Of a stretch of DNA of 24,585 nt, positions 16,398 through 22,849 are shown one piece after another. Source of the DNA: JAIOPA01 sp036522895. Its GTDB lineage: Bacteria > Eisenbacteria > RBG-16-71-46. Each line of letters starts with the position of its first letter. Within the stretch, counting starts at the first letter, position 1. A program made the position numbers and the translations under genes. The notes under the pieces were generated by a model. It saw only the letters and a program-made list of their open reading frames with translations, was not told where the DNA came from and did no database searches. The stretch lies in the NCBI GenBank assembly GCA_036522895.1, contig DATDEX010000329.1:1-24585 (forward strand), written 5' to 3'.

Positions 16398-18755
16398 ATG
16401 TCACGACACACGCTGTTTGCCGCATTGCTGGGACTCGGATGGCTCGTTCGCGCCGCGGCCTTTGCTCACGCCGCCGAGAGCGCGCCGGATACGAGCGCGA
16501 CAACGCACGCCACGCGGGGGGCCGGCACCGATCTCTCGGGGACCGTCCGCGATTCGCTCACCGGGGCGCCGCTCTCGACTGCGGAAGTTGCGGTGCTCTC
16601 GGGTACCCGGCTCGTGTCCCGCACGTTCACCGACGCGTTCGGCCAGTACACGTTCCACAACCTGCCGCCGGGCAAGTACCTCGTGCAGGCGCGACTGCTC
16701 GGTTACCGCCCGGCCAGCGAGGACGCGGACGTCGACTCGGGCACGCGCGAGCTCGACCGGTCGTTCCGCCTCTCGGAGGTCCCGATCACGGTGGCGCCCG
16801 TCACGGTGACCGCGAGCCCGATCGCGGTCGACACGCGCACCGGCAACCAGGTGTTCCAGCAGGACCAGTTCCACGGCGGACCCACCCAAACTACGTCGCA
16901 GATCCTGCAGCAGTCGATCGCCGGCGCCGTGCGGGCGCCGACGGGCGAGGTGCACATCCGCGGCCAGCACGCGGAGTACACCTATTACGTGGACGGGATC
17001 CCGGTTCCGCCCGGCATCTCGGGGAGCCTGAACGAGCTCTTCAGCCCCGCCATCGCGAACCAGATCGAGTTCGTGACCGGCGGCTGGGACGCGGAGTTCG
17101 GCAACAAGAACACCGCGGTCGTGAACGTCGGGACGCGCATCCCCTCCGGGGCTCTGCACGTCGATGCCTCGGGCTTCGGCGGCTCGTTCGCCACGAACGG
17201 CCAGCTCCTGAACCTGAGCTCACGCCGGGGACCATTCGGATTCGTGCTCTCGGGCTCGCGCCAGGTTTCCGACATGCGGCAGGAGCCCGTCGTGCTGGAC
17301 CCCGTCTCGAACGACGTGAAGAACTTTCACAACCACGGCGAGGACGTGTCGGGTTTCGCGAAGCTCCAGTACGCGCACCGCGAGTCGGACCTGTTCAACC
17401 TCGACGCCTCGCTGTCGCAGACCAAGTTCCGGGTGCCCTACGACTCCTCTGGCGGCGTGTTCCTCGACGACAACCAGAAGGACGTCAACCTGTTCGTGAA
17501 CGCGAGCTGGCGGCGGCGGTTCATGTCGGGGCGCTACGGCGGCTCGGAGCTGTTCGCCGGGGCGTTCCATCGCTACGGAACCCTCGACTACACACCGAGC
17601 ACCGCCGACGATCCGCAGTTCGTCTTCTTCCCCGACACGCTCACCCCGTTCAATCTCGCGGAGAGCCGGAACTTCCAGGTCGAGGGCGTGAAAGTCGACG
17701 GGGAGCTGCGCCTGCGCGAGGCCGTGCGGCTCAAGGCCGGCTCGCTGGCGTCGTTCACGCGCGGACACGAGGATTTCTCCACGCACGACGCGACGGGAGC
17801 GCCGGGGCCGGCGTCGAACTCCGACCTCGACGGCAGTGACGTCGGCGTCTACGCCCAGGCGGAGCTGGCGCCCACGGAGCTGGTCGAGTTGCGCGCGGGC
17901 CTGCGCTACGACACGCACGATGCGCCCGCCGCGCCGGTCCAGCATCAGGTGAGCCCCCGCGTCCGGCTGAACCTCTACCCCGATCCGGGGACGACCGTGT
18001 GGCTCTACTACGGCCGCTTGTTCATGCCGACGAGCATCGAGAACCTGCGCCAGATCACCAGCGTCGCGCAGGCGGGGGTCATCACCCTGCCCACCCTGCC
18101 CGAGCGCGATGACTTCTACGAGCTGGGCCTGACCCATCGCTTCCCGGTGGGCGTGGTGACGAAGCTGTCCGGCTACTACAAGAAGAGCGCGCCCGGCGTG
18201 GATGACAACACGGTGCCCGGGTCCTCCATCGTGACCGAGGTCAACATCGAGCACGTGAAGGTGGCCGGGATCGAGGCCGTGCTCGAGGTGCAGCCGCGCG
18301 GCCCGCTGACCGGGTACCTGAACCTCGCCGTCTCCCACGCCTACGGCAACGGCGACATCACCGGCGGGTTCTTCCCCACGGATCAGCCGCCGGGAAGCTT
18401 CGACCTCGACCACGACCAGCGCTGGTCCGCGGTCGCGAGCGCGACCTATTCCCGGCGCGGGTTCTTCGCGAGCGCCACCGCCACGTACGGCAGCGGGCTC
18501 ACGAACGGCGGCGACCCCGACGCGTCGTACTCCACGGGGCTCTTCGCCACGAACAAGTCCGTCCATGTCGACCCGAGCACGATCGTGGCGGCGAGCGCCG
18601 GCTACTCGTTCACCGCCGGCGGCATGGTCCTGCGGCCGGAGATCTTCGCCGACAACCTGTTCGACAACCGCTACTTCCTGAAGGGAGCCTTCTTCAGCGG
18701 CGCCTCGGTCGGCCGGCCGCGAAGCGTCCAGGTGCGGCTCAAGGCGAGCCTGTGA
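16398..18755 (+). CDS. TonB-dependent receptor with N-terminal carboxypeptidase-regulatory-like domain
   Basis: The product is 785 residues. GAGGGGG lies ten bases before the ATG. The signal peptide ends near residue 26. A carboxypeptidase-regulatory-like (CarboxypepD_reg) beta-sandwich follows at about 45-130, with LSGTVRDSLTGAPLSTAEV and NLPPGKYLVQARLLGYRP. The plug domain (about 135-250) shows VHIRGQHAEYTYYVDGIPV and EFVTGGWDAEFGNKNTAVV. The beta-barrel fills the rest, with the typical C-terminal ADNLFDNRYFLKGAFF and final strand RSVQVRLKASL. Such receptors use TonB energy to import metal chelates, cobalamin or glycans across the outer membrane; the added domain is typical of Bacteroidetes and relatives. 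The substrate is not determined. The preceding small Cys/His protein suggests a metal, by inference. A strong hairpin follows the stop. Confidence 0.93.
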   Translation: MSRHTLFAALLGLGWLVRAAAFAHAAESAPDTSATTHATRGAGTDLSGTVRDSLTGAPLSTAEVAVLSGTRLVSRTFTDAFGQYTFHNLPPGKYLVQARLLGYRPASEDADVDSGTRELDRSFRLSEVPITVAPVTVTASPIAVDTRTGNQVFQQDQFHGGPTQTTSQILQQSIAGAVRAPTGEVHIRGQHAEYTYYVDGIPVPPGISGSLNELFSPAIANQIEFVTGGWDAEFGNKNTAVVNVGTRIPSGALHVDASGFGGSFATNGQLLNLSSRRGPFGFVLSGSRQVSDMRQEPVVLDPVSNDVKNFHNHGEDVSGFAKLQYAHRESDLFNLDASLSQTKFRVPYDSSGGVFLDDNQKDVNLFVNASWRRRFMSGRYGGSELFAGAFHRYGTLDYTPSTADDPQFVFFPDTLTPFNLAESRNFQVEGVKVDGELRLREAVRLKAGSLASFTRGHEDFSTHDATGAPGPASNSDLDGSDVGVYAQAELAPTELVELRAGLRYDTHDAPAAPVQHQVSPRVRLNLYPDPGTTVWLYYGRLFMPTSIENLRQITSVAQAGVITLPTLPERDDFYELGLTHRFPVGVVTKLSGYYKKSAPGVDDNTVPGSSIVTEVNIEHVKVAGIEAVLEVQPRGPLTGYLNLAVSHAYGNGDITGGFFPTDQPPGSFDLDHDQRWSAVASATYSRRGFFASATATYGSGLTNGGDPDASYSTGLFATNKSVHVDPSTIVAASAGYSFTAGGMVLRPEIFADNLFDNRYFLKGAFFSGASVGRPRSVQVRLKASL

Positions 18756-18769
18756 GCTGACGGCGTGAG

Positions 18770-18797
18770 CGACCACCCCGGTGGCCCGGGGTGGTCG
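18770..18797. terminator. Strong hairpin terminator after the TonB-dependent receptor
   Basis: Perfect 12-base arms CGACCACCCCGG and CCGGGGTGGTCG surround the loop TGGC, 14 bases after the receptor stop. The tail TTCC on the plus strand is only weakly T-rich. It sits between convergent genes and could act in both directions, although the minus-strand side has no T-tract. Confidence 0.65.
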
Positions 18798-18881
18798 TTC
18801 CGCCGCGGGCGCCGAATCTCGAGCTGCGCCGGGCCGCGGGTTCGGGGGACCGTACTTCCCGTGGCTCGGGATCGGCCCCGC

Positions 18882-19580
18882 CTACTCCTTCTTCGCCGGC
18901 GCCGGCCGGCCCAGCTCGTCGCCGAGCCGCGCCAGGAACTCGCGCAGGAAGGCGGCGCGCCGTTCGGCCTCCGCGCGGCCGGCTTCGGTGCGCATCGTGG
19001 CGGGAAGCTCGAGTAGCTTCGTGAAGCAGTGGTCCACCGAGAACCGTGCATCGTCCAGCGGGCGCGCCTCGGCCCACGGGTCGTCCGCATCGAACCACGC
19101 GCCGCCCATGCGCACGCCGGTCGAGATGCAGCGCAGGAGTCCGATCGCGCCCAGGGCCTCGAGCCGGTCGGCGTCCTGGAGCGCGCAGCCGAGCGGCGAC
19201 GCGGGCACGGCGCCGCGCGAGAAGCTGTGATCGCGGATCGCGTCGGCGATGCGCGCGATCGAGTCGGTCGAGAAACCCAGCGCCGGCAGGCGCTCGCGCG
19301 CAAAGTCGGCGCTTCGCTCGCTGGCGGTGCCGCGGTCGGGCGAGTCCTTGGGCGGATTGACCGCGTCGTGCAGCAGCGCGGCGGCGACCGCTTCGCGCGG
19401 GTCGACGGACAGCCCGCCCAGCGCCAGCGTCCAGCGCGCGACGCGGAGCGCGTGCGACGCGTCGTGCGCGGGGTCGGGCGCCGCCCTTCCGGCGTCGCGG
19501 CTACGCAGCTCCGCGAGCAACGTGGCCAGTACCGCGTCCACCGCGAGCAGGGCGTCGAGCGGGCTCAAGTCGTCACGCAA
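18882..19580 (-). CDS. HD-domain phosphohydrolase, YedJ-like
   Basis: The product is 232 residues. The open frame continues far upstream, but that part overlaps the next gene in another frame and is not coding. AAGGAG lies seven bases before a TTG at 19580, which I take as the start; the GTG at 19586 is too close to it. The HD metal-site residues are visible: HDASHALRVARW (His39, His43), ALLHDAVNPPKDSPDRG (His71, Asp72), IRDHSFSRG (His118) and QDADRLEALGAIGLLR (Asp136, Asp138). The order HxxxH, HD, DHSFS, QDADRLDALGA is that of the YedJ-like HD hydrolases, soluble phosphohydrolases with poorly defined nucleotide substrates. The gene starts 23 bases after the stop of the heme-motif barrel gene, suggesting co-transcription. 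Confidence 0.87.
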   Translation of the reverse strand: MRDDLSPLDALLAVDAVLATLLAELRSRDAGRAAPDPAHDASHALRVARWTLALGGLSVDPREAVAAALLHDAVNPPKDSPDRGTASERSADFARERLPALGFSTDSIARIADAIRDHSFSRGAVPASPLGCALQDADRLEALGAIGLLRCISTGVRMGGAWFDADDPWAEARPLDDARFSVDHCFTKLLELPATMRTEAGRAEAERRAAFLREFLARLGDELGRPAPAKKE

Positions 19581-19603
19581 GGCCACGCTCCTTCGCCCGG
19601 AGG

Positions 19604-20779
19604 TCAGTACCCGAACCGCAGCCAGGTATCGAGCTCGTCCACGCGCGGGCCCGCGACATTGTCGCCGGCGTGGCGCCATTCCACCGCGATCTCGGTGTTC
19701 TGCCGGACGTCGAAGCCGAGCGCGAGCGCCTCCTCGTGGCGATCCTGCTCCCGGCTCATGACCGTGCGCGTCGTGTAGTCGTGCTCGGCGAAGGCCGTGA
19801 GCTTCCAGCGTTCCGTGGCGTCCAGCGGAACGTGCGCCTCGAGCAGCGCCGTCTGGCGGCGCTGGTGGATCCCGCCTCCGGGGCGGTCGTCGAAGCGGTC
19901 GAACGTGTAGGCCGGCACGAGCTCGACGCGGCCACACGCGAGGAGCGCGCTCGCCTGCGCCTGGAGATGCTGGAGCCACGCGAGGTAGGCGAGGTTCGAG
20001 TCCTGCCGATCGAACAGCATCCGCACCCCGAGCTCCTGCCCGCCGACCTCGCGCCCGAGCCAGTAGTAGGTGTCCTCGAGCCGGCCCGCGACGCGCGTCA
20101 GCGTGCCCTCGTTCGGGAGCGTGCGACGGCTGCGGATCAAGCCCGCACCGTAGCGCCAGGCGCCCGCGGCGCCGTTCAACTCGAAGCCGCGCGCGGGCAG
20201 GCTCTCGCCCGAGAGATGCTCCCGGAAGCGGTCCGCGCGCGAGAGCGCGAGGTACGGGCCCTGCACGAGGAAGTCGCCCGCCTTGAGATTCAGCGCCGCC
20301 CCGCGCACGAGATCGTTCACCTGGACGAACGCCGTGTTCGTGACCGGCTCGCCCGGGCCGGAGGGCAGCGTGCCCGCCACGTGGTAGCTCGTTCGGCCGG
20401 AGAGCGTCCCGGCCGCATGCAGGCCGATGCTCCCGCGACGGGTCTCGCTCGCCCGGCCCCGTGCGCGTAGCGGCCCGGCGCCGACGACGCGGTCGGCGCT
20501 CGCGAAGTCCTGGTTCATGTCGGCGACGAGCGAGAGCGGAACGTGCCGGGGCGGCGGGAGCGCCCCGGCGCGAGCGTCGCGCAGCCGATAGCCGTCCCGT
20601 AGGAACTGCATGCCACCGCGGCTCAAGCCGGAGAACGTCCCATGGCATTGCCGGCAGGGCACGCCGTACTCCCGCGAGAAGGACGGAAGCCCGGACGCGG
20701 ACTCCGGGTTCAGGAGAGCGAGCGCGCCGGCCACGAGCGGGCCGGCAACGAGGGCGATTCGAACGGGGCGCAGGAGCAT
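19604..20779 (-). CDS. Outer-membrane barrel-like protein with one c-type heme motif
   Basis: The product is 391 residues. The signal peptide (about 1-30, ending SASG) is followed by LPSFSREYGVPCRQCHGTF, holding the heme-c attachment motif CxxCH at Cys42-Cys45-His46. The N-terminal block is that of envelope proteins which begin FSRxYGxxCxxCH and continue NxxGxxFRxxGYRxR; here GGMQFLRDGYRLRDAR. The rest (about 75-391) is rich in alternating strands, Arg, Tyr and Gly, and ends VDELDTWLRFGY with a terminal aromatic, as in outer-membrane barrels. This suggests a porin-like barrel carrying a single heme at its periplasmic end, possibly for electron exchange. The electron partner is unknown, and no other cytochrome gene is seen in the window. 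The ribosome-binding site (GGTGAG) is weak. The EF-P gene lies upstream, 76 bases away. Confidence 0.78.
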   Translation of the reverse strand: MLLRPVRIALVAGPLVAGALALLNPESASGLPSFSREYGVPCRQCHGTFSGLSRGGMQFLRDGYRLRDARAGALPPPRHVPLSLVADMNQDFASADRVVGAGPLRARGRASETRRGSIGLHAAGTLSGRTSYHVAGTLPSGPGEPVTNTAFVQVNDLVRGAALNLKAGDFLVQGPYLALSRADRFREHLSGESLPARGFELNGAAGAWRYGAGLIRSRRTLPNEGTLTRVAGRLEDTYYWLGREVGGQELGVRMLFDRQDSNLAYLAWLQHLQAQASALLACGRVELVPAYTFDRFDDRPGGGIHQRRQTALLEAHVPLDATERWKLTAFAEHDYTTRTVMSREQDRHEEALALGFDVRQNTEIAVEWRHAGDNVAGPRVDELDTWLRFGY

Positions 20780-20855
20780 GCGGGTCTCACCGGGTGTTTC
20801 GCGCGTCCTGCGAGGGAATCGCGCGCGCCTCGCTGCGCGCGCCGCGCGTGCGGGG

Positions 20856-21413
20856 CTACAGGCGCTCGACGAACTCGCCGGTGCGCGTGTCGACCTTCAC
20901 GCGGTCGCCTTCCTCGATGTAGGGAGGAACCTTGATCTCCAGGCCCGTCTCGAGCTTCGCGGGCTTGGAGGTGTTCTGCACCGCCGCGCCCTTGATGTTG
21001 GGCGTGGTCTCGGTGACCGCGAGCTCCACGAACATGGGCGGGTCGATGCCCACGACGCGGCCCTCGAAGTATTCGGCCGTGATCATCATGCCCTCGGTCA
21101 GGTAGCCGGCGTTCTCGCCCAGCACCTCGCCCGACAGCTCGATCATCTCGTACGACTCCGTGTTGAGGAAGTGGTAGGCATCGCCGGCCTTGTAGCTGAA
21201 CTGCAGCTTGTGCTCGTCGAGCACCGCGCGTTCGAGCTTGTCGTCGGTGCTGAAGCGCACTTCCTGGTTGGACCCGTTCTCGATGTTCACGAGCTTCGCC
21301 TGCACGAATCCGCGCAGGTTGCCGGGCGTCCGGTGCATCACCGTGGCGACCCGGTGGGGCTTGCCGTTGTAGAGGACGAGCGTGCCGACCTTGAGCTGGG
21401 TGGATGAGAGCAC
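20856..21413 (-). CDS. efp: Elongation factor P
   Basis: The product is 185 residues, the normal length of EF-P. The start is a GTG at 21413, with AGGAG about seven bases upstream; the frame extends further but without conserved sequence. Three beta-barrel domains are complete: the KOW-like domain (about 1-63, LKVGTLVLYNGKPHRVATV), the middle OB domain (about 64-125, ERAVLDEHKLQFSYKAGDAY) and the C-terminal OB domain (ETTPNIKGAAVQNTSKPAKL, then ETGLEIKVPPYIEEGDRVKV near the end). EF-P binds the ribosome E site and relieves stalling at polyproline. The loop tip reads RTPGNLRGF: the position of the modified Lys (or Arg) of other EF-Ps holds Asn32, with Arg34 two residues on. A post-translational modification like beta-lysylation is therefore not expected at that position. 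Confidence 0.97.
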   Translation of the reverse strand: MLSSTQLKVGTLVLYNGKPHRVATVMHRTPGNLRGFVQAKLVNIENGSNQEVRFSTDDKLERAVLDEHKLQFSYKAGDAYHFLNTESYEMIELSGEVLGENAGYLTEGMMITAEYFEGRVVGIDPPMFVELAVTETTPNIKGAAVQNTSKPAKLETGLEIKVPPYIEEGDRVKVDTRTGEFVERL

Positions 21414-21528
21414 TGCCGACTCCTGGGGGTTCCTGCGGGTGGATCGCACGCGGCGCGCGGTCGCCGGCGGGAGCGATTCCGAACGAGGCGCCCGCGCTGC
21501 CGGCCCCTCGATATGAATGCGGGCAGAG

Positions 21529-21556
21529 ATTGTGCCGCATGCGCGCGCGGGCGTCC
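21529..21556 (-). promoter_or_regulatory. Possible efp promoter
   Basis: On the minus strand TTGGAC (21556-21551) and CACAAT (21534-21529) are separated by 16 bases, leaving a leader of roughly 110 bases before the efp GTG. The same -10-like CACAAT occurs in the putative promoter at 6084-6114. Motif evidence only. Confidence 0.33.
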
Positions 21557-21667
21557 AATTCCTTCGTGTCGCTCGGGTTGCGGCGCGAGAGCCGGATCGG
21601 GATCCGGCGTCCGCGGGGGTGCTCGCTTCGGCCCGCTTGCGCCGCCACGATGCGCCGTGCGTCAATT

Positions 21668-21680
21668 GCGACACTGTCGC
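21668..21680. promoter_or_regulatory. Perfect short inverted repeat upstream of the 21722 gene
   Basis: GCGACA and TGTCGC are separated by one C, giving a perfect 13-base palindrome 41 bases before the ATG at 21722. The size suits a dimeric repressor site or a small hairpin. No family consensus recognised. Confidence 0.25.
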
Positions 21681-21721
21681 GCAGGGGGGCTCCCGCCCGA
21701 AAGCGCGTCACGGAGGCTCGC

Positions 21722-22174
21722 ATGCTCGGCCGCTTCAGCACCCGGATCGTCGCGCTCTCGCTCGCAGGTTGCACGTGCTTCAACCCCACGCTCGCGTTCG
21801 CGGCGGACACGACCGTCACGCCGGAGTTGCTCGCCCGCGCGTCGGGGAGCGTCAGCATTCACCGGGAAGGCGACGAGAATCCGGTGAAGGAGATCGCCAA
21901 GTCCATCTACTGGGGCGCGCTCGGCGGCTTCGTCCTGGGCGGGGCCATCACGCTCGCCGACTCGAACCACAATGCCGAGCCCATGCGCTGGGGCATCGTG
22001 ATCGGCGCGTTCGCCGGGCTCGGCGCGGGCATCTACTTCGTGGCCAGCCGGCCGATTCCCGCGAGCATGCTCGAGCTGCGCGACGGACATCTCGTGCCGA
22101 ACGCGGCGGCGCTCGCGGCGCTCGAGCCCGTCCCGGGCGGAGCGCGGCTCAACGTCGTGGGGATTCATTTCTGA
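21722..22174 (+). CDS. Small envelope protein with two Gly-rich membrane segments, possible lipoprotein
   Basis: The product is 150 residues from the ATG at 21722, with GGAGG five bases upstream. The N-terminus, ending LSLAGCTCF, holds a perfect lipobox (LAGC, Cys17), but the hydrophobic stretch continues to AFAAD, so signal peptidase I cleavage is equally possible. Two hydrophobic Gly-rich segments follow: YWGALGGFVLGGAITLA (about 58-74) and WGIVIGAFAGLGAGIYFVA (about 85-103), with GxxxG packing motifs. The tail (SMLELRDGHLVPNAAALAAL) is soluble. I do not recognise the family; the plan resembles small conserved hypothetical proteins with a Gly-zipper-like core. The next gene starts 67 bases downstream on the same strand, so the two are probably an operon. 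Confidence 0.75.
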   Translation: MLGRFSTRIVALSLAGCTCFNPTLAFAADTTVTPELLARASGSVSIHREGDENPVKEIAKSIYWGALGGFVLGGAITLADSNHNAEPMRWGIVIGAFAGLGAGIYFVASRPIPASMLELRDGHLVPNAAALAALEPVPGGARLNVVGIHF

Positions 22175-22241
22175 TCCGGGGAGCGGCCATCCCGCGCTCC
22201 CCACGCTCCAACCCGACTACCCCCCGAGGAGGCGTATCGGC

Positions 22242-22760
22242 TTGCGACGCGGTGCCGCGCGCCTGGTCGCGGGGCTCGTTCCGCTCGCGCTCCTCGTCGC
22301 TCCGCCCGCGTTCGCCGGGTACGGGTCCATTACGGAGCTCAAGGCGCCCGCAGCGCGTGACACCTCGAGCTTCGACCCCGCGCTCGCCCGGAGCGTTGAC
22401 TCGTTCGGGATCGGCGCCGGGGCCTCGGCGCTCGGCTTCGACCACGAGCGCCTGCTCGACGACCACATGGGCTTTCAGTTCGGAGTCGGGTTCCTCGGCT
22501 TCGACGCCGGGCTCACCTGGCATTTCAAGCGCGGCATCCGCACCTCCCACGCGGTGCTCGGCTATTACCACTACGGGTTCGCCGGGGATGTGTTCGCGGG
22601 CGGCGCCATCGGCGTGAGCCTCGTCGGACGCAACGCCGGCCTGGTGAGCGGCCAGTTCGGGTTCGGGAGCACGATCATCGCCGGCAGCTCGGACCGCGGG
22701 CTCCGCTCCGGTCAGCCGGTGATCATCCTGTCGCTGACCGTCTGCCCGCGCGGGCGCTGA
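22242..22760 (+). CDS. Small exported beta-rich protein of unknown function
   Basis: The product is 172 residues. The start is a TTG at 22242, with GAGGAGG nine bases upstream. The signal peptide covers about 1-25 (LLVAPPAFAGYG). The mature part is rich in Gly, Phe and Tyr with alternating residues: GFQFGVGFLGFDAGLTWHFK, SHAVLGYYHYGFAGDVFAGG, and a closing IILSLTVCPRGR. This could be a small eight-stranded barrel-like or beta-sandwich envelope protein. No family recognised. It follows the Gly-rich small protein by 67 bases. Confidence 0.65.
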   Translation: MRRGAARLVAGLVPLALLVAPPAFAGYGSITELKAPAARDTSSFDPALARSVDSFGIGAGASALGFDHERLLDDHMGFQFGVGFLGFDAGLTWHFKRGIRTSHAVLGYYHYGFAGDVFAGGAIGVSLVGRNAGLVSGQFGFGSTIIAGSSDRGLRSGQPVIILSLTVCPRGR

Positions 22761-22849
22761 CGGCTTCGCGCGCGCCGCAGCGCTGCGCGAGGCAGCGGCG
22801 CTGCATGGGAGTGCGCGAATTCCAGCGCGGCCTCCGGCCGGGGCCCCGT

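Larger units (their letters stand above)
21414..21721. other. Divergent intergenic region between efp and a small lipoprotein-like gene
   Basis: No gene is seen in this 308-base interval. It contains a candidate efp promoter at 21529-21556 and a perfect short palindrome at 21668-21680, listed separately. Confidence 0.4.

Noticed and set aside
19587..20648. Long N-terminal extension of the HD hydrolase
   Set aside because: It overlaps the heme-motif barrel gene in another frame, and its translation has no domain signal.
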